Positions 5,569 through 6,586 of a stretch of 6,586 nt of DNA are shown in pieces. The notes below the pieces were generated by a model that had not been told where the DNA came from, searched no databases, and saw only the letters and a program-made list of their open reading frames with translations. The DNA is from Candidatus Scatomorpha stercoravium (GTDB lineage: Bacteria > Bacillota > Clostridia > Oscillospirales > Oscillospiraceae), in NCBI GenBank assembly GCA_018716005.1, contig DVKN01000174.1:1-6586 (forward strand). The letters run 5' to 3'. How positions within the stretch are numbered: the first letter of the stretch is position 1; every line of letters begins with the position of its first letter. The position numbers and the translations under genes are program-made.

Positions 5569-5703
5569 AGTTCGTTCATGATTTATTCAAATCTGTGCAG
5601 TATCTTATATACGTAAACAGACGAGAGATGTGAATAACGCATCGAGGTTCTGGACACACTAAAACGTATATAATTAACTGGAGGAATAAATCATGTTCGA
5701 ACT
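5569..5703 (+). promoter_or_regulatory. Nested long hairpin in the hsp20 leader, candidate RNA thermometer
   Basis: Bases 5569-5588 are complementary to 5684-5703 at 18 of 20 positions. The helix is 6 bp (5569-5574/5698-5703), a symmetric UU/UU mismatch (5575-5576/5696-5697), then 12 perfect pairs (5577-5588/5684-5695). The right arm includes the last G of the Shine-Dalgarno GGAGG (5680-5684), the whole start codon (5693-5695) and codons 2-4. Nested inside are CAGT/ACTG (5598-5601/5677-5680), a perfect 10-bp stem TTATATACGT/ACGTATATAA (5605-5614/5664-5673), CAGA/TCTG (5618-5621/5649-5652) and a 6-bp hairpin (5627-5632/5638-5643). The long stems are mostly A-U, as expected for a structure that opens on warming. 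Function is inferred. It requires transcription to start upstream of about 5569, and that start is not identified. Confidence 0.55.
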
Positions 5704-6112
5704 CACCCCTTACTCTACCCGCAGGACCGTATACGACCCCTTCAATCTCTTCAACGACTTCTTCGGGACGAACAGCAATAACGCCATCGCCGAGCTGCGC
5801 ACGGACATCACCGACAAGGGCGACGCCTTCGTGCTCGAGGCCGACCTGCCCGGCTTCAAGAAGGAGGACATCAAGATTGACCTCGAGAACGACCGCCTGA
5901 CCATCAGCGCGACGCGCCATAGCGAGCACGAGGAGAATAAGTCGGGCTGCATCCGCCGCGAGAGGCACTTCGGCACCTTCGAGCGCAGCTTTGACGTGAG
6001 CGGCATCGAGACGCAGAGCATCAGGGCCAACTACACCGACGGCGTCCTGACGCTGACCCTGCCCAAGAGGCCGGAGCTCGTGCCGGATAACCGCTCCATC
6101 TCGATTGAATAA
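5693..6112 (+). CDS. hsp20: Hsp20/alpha-crystallin small heat-shock protein
   Basis: Predicted 139-residue cytosolic, ATP-independent holdase chaperone that binds unfolding proteins and assembles into oligomers. The N-terminal arm (1-35) has the usual YDPFNLFNDFF stretch. The alpha-crystallin domain spans about 36-125, with AFVLEADLPGFKKEDIKI (45-62), the ERHFGTFERSFDV strand region (90-102) and the signature GVLTLTLPK (117-125). The C-terminal tail ends with an ISI motif (136-138), the I-x-I element that docks on neighbouring domains for oligomer formation. Length is normal and nothing is missing. Start ATG 5693 has GGAGG (5680-5684) eight bases upstream. The gene is single, behind a CIRCE operator and a structured AT-rich leader, so heat induction through HrcA release is likely, possibly with RNA-level control. 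It converges with the asparagine synthetase gene. Confidence 0.96.
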   Translation: MFELTPYSTRRTVYDPFNLFNDFFGTNSNNAIAELRTDITDKGDAFVLEADLPGFKKEDIKIDLENDRLTISATRHSEHEENKSGCIRRERHFGTFERSFDVSGIETQSIRANYTDGVLTLTLPKRPELVPDNRSISIE

Positions 6113-6120
6113 GGCATAAC

Positions 6121-6160
6121 GGCAAAAAAGAGGGCCGCCCATTTAGGGCGGCCCTTTGCC
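6121..6160. terminator. Bidirectional terminator between the convergent hsp20 and asnB genes
   Basis: AGGGCCGCCC (6131-6140) and GGGCGGCCCT (6146-6155) form a perfect 10-bp GC-rich stem with a 5-base loop. GGCAAA (6121-6126) and TTTGCC (6155-6160) are also mutually complementary. Read on the minus strand, the stem is followed by CTTTTTTG, a strong U tract ending the asparagine synthetase transcript. On the plus strand only TTT follows, so termination of hsp20 is probably weaker. Confidence 0.88.
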
Positions 6161-6177
6161 GTGTCCGGATATATTCC

Positions 6178-6586
6178 TCAGGTCCCGCTCGAGCCGTAGT
6201 TGGAGAGCGCGCGGGCGCTCGGGTCGTTCACGCCGCAGCCGGGCCAGGCGGGGTTCGGCATCCAGAAGCCGGGGATCATGCGCGCCTGGCCGGGGTAGTA
6301 TTTCTCGAAAATCTCCCGGTAGAGGAGGCTCTCCTTCGTGAAGGGGCGGGCGTAATCGTATTTCCGGCTCAGGGCCTCGAACTCGGCGCCGCTGTATTTC
6401 CCCTCGGCATAGCGCTTGAGGCCGTCCGCCATGGAGTGCCCGACGGCGTCGGAGAAGGCGGCCTTTTCCCTCCATAGCAGGTCGTGCGGGAGCCAGCCGT
6501 CGCGCTCGAAGGCCCTGCGGAGCAGGTACTTGCCTATGCCGTGCCGGTTCATCTTTATCGCGGGGTTGAGGCCCATGACGTAGCGG
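6178..6586 (-). CDS. asnB: Asparagine synthetase (glutamine-hydrolysing), C-terminal fragment cut by window edge
   Basis: This minus-strand frame enters at the right edge and ends with TGA (complement of 6178-6180), giving about 136 visible residues. The fragment matches the C-terminal end of the AsnB synthetase domain, which makes asparagine from aspartate, ATP and glutamine-derived ammonia in the cytoplasm. Recognisable stretches are RYVMGLNPAIKMNRHGIGKY at the edge, LLRRAF, LLWREKAAFSDAVGHSM (family FSD-VG motif), ESLLYREIFEKYYPGQA and the terminal FWMPNPAWPG...DPSARAL. The N-terminal glutaminase domain with its catalytic Cys and the ATP-binding loop lie outside the window, so activity cannot be judged. 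The internal ATG at complement 6576 is not the start, because the frame stays open and conserved beyond it. A good terminator follows at 6121-6160. Confidence 0.9.
   Translation of the reverse strand, partial: RYVMGLNPAIKMNRHGIGKYLLRRAFERDGWLPHDLLWREKAAFSDAVGHSMADGLKRYAEGKYSGAEFEALSRKYDYARPFTKESLLYREIFEKYYPGQARMIPGFWMPNPAWPGCGVNDPSARALSNYGSSGT

Noticed and set aside
5561..5589. TTGTCC-17-TATTCA as the hsp20 promoter
   Set aside because: The -10 matches only three of six positions. It would start transcription near 5595 and omit the left arm of the leader hairpin. Kept only as the main rival scenario to the thermometer idea.
5669..5674. Perfect TATAAT just upstream of hsp20, possible -10 promoter element
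   Set aside because: Initiation about 7 bases later would fall inside the Shine-Dalgarno at 5680-5684, and no acceptable -35 lies 16-18 bases upstream (TGGACA at 5651-5656 is only 12 bases away). It is better explained as part of the nested AU-rich stem, though it cannot be wholly excluded.
5569..5703. Invertible promoter (phase-variable switch) flanked by the 20-base inverted repeats
   Set aside because: Arms of site-specific inversion elements are normally identical and non-coding. Here they carry a two-base mismatch, one arm includes the start codon and codons 2-4, and no invertase gene is visible. Nested complementarity fits RNA folding better. Reads in the inverted orientation would revive the idea.
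5576..6142. Minus-strand open frame opposite hsp20
   Set aside because: It has no recognisable motif or ribosome binding site and is a shadow of a clear Hsp20 gene. It would also run through the bidirectional terminator and the leader hairpin.

Overview
The window looks like chromosomal DNA from a GC-rich, low-G+C-type Gram-positive lineage, most likely a gut member of the Clostridia. Three things support this: lipoprotein-type substrate-binding proteins with LAAC lipoboxes, strong GGAGG-type ribosome binding sites, and a textbook CIRCE/HrcA operator. The assignment is an inference, since no rRNA or other marker gene is present. Most genes run at about 65-70% GC. The first ~310 bases (about 46% GC by hand count) and the leader of the small heat-shock gene (about 36%) stand out as AT-rich.

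Layout: (1) 3-311, the 3' end of an unrecognised, compositionally foreign gene. (2) 312-452, a non-coding junction with short direct repeats, a palindrome (384-401) and a strong terminator-like hairpin (405-438) just upstream of the next start codon. (3) 453-2922, a tightly overlapping zinc/manganese-type ABC importer operon: binding lipoprotein, ATPase, permease. (4) 2923-3098, an intergenic region with a near-consensus sigma-A promoter (3015-3043). (5) 3099-5511, a polar amino-acid ABC importer: binding lipoprotein, an intervening hairpin, permease, ATPase. (6) 5512-5692, an AT-rich leader starting with a perfect CIRCE element. (7) 5693-6112, an Hsp20-family small heat-shock protein. (8) 6121-6160, a bidirectional terminator. 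(9) 6178-6586 on the minus strand, the C-terminal part of a glutamine-hydrolysing asparagine synthetase, cut by the window edge.

The two importers are self-contained nutrient-uptake operons and look ordinary, except that the metal-binding protein lacks one of the classic histidine ligands. The most interesting signal is in the hsp20 leader. Beyond the CIRCE operator, 5569-5588 is complementary to 5684-5703 at 18 of 20 positions. The right arm contains the end of the Shine-Dalgarno sequence, the start codon and the next codons, and a second perfect 10-bp AU-rich stem (5605-5614/5664-5673) is nested inside. If transcribed, this would form a long AU-rich hairpin masking translation initiation, which is the arrangement expected of an RNA thermometer. 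The gene would then be under both HrcA (transcriptional) and RNA-structure (translational) control. This is an inference from base complementarity only.
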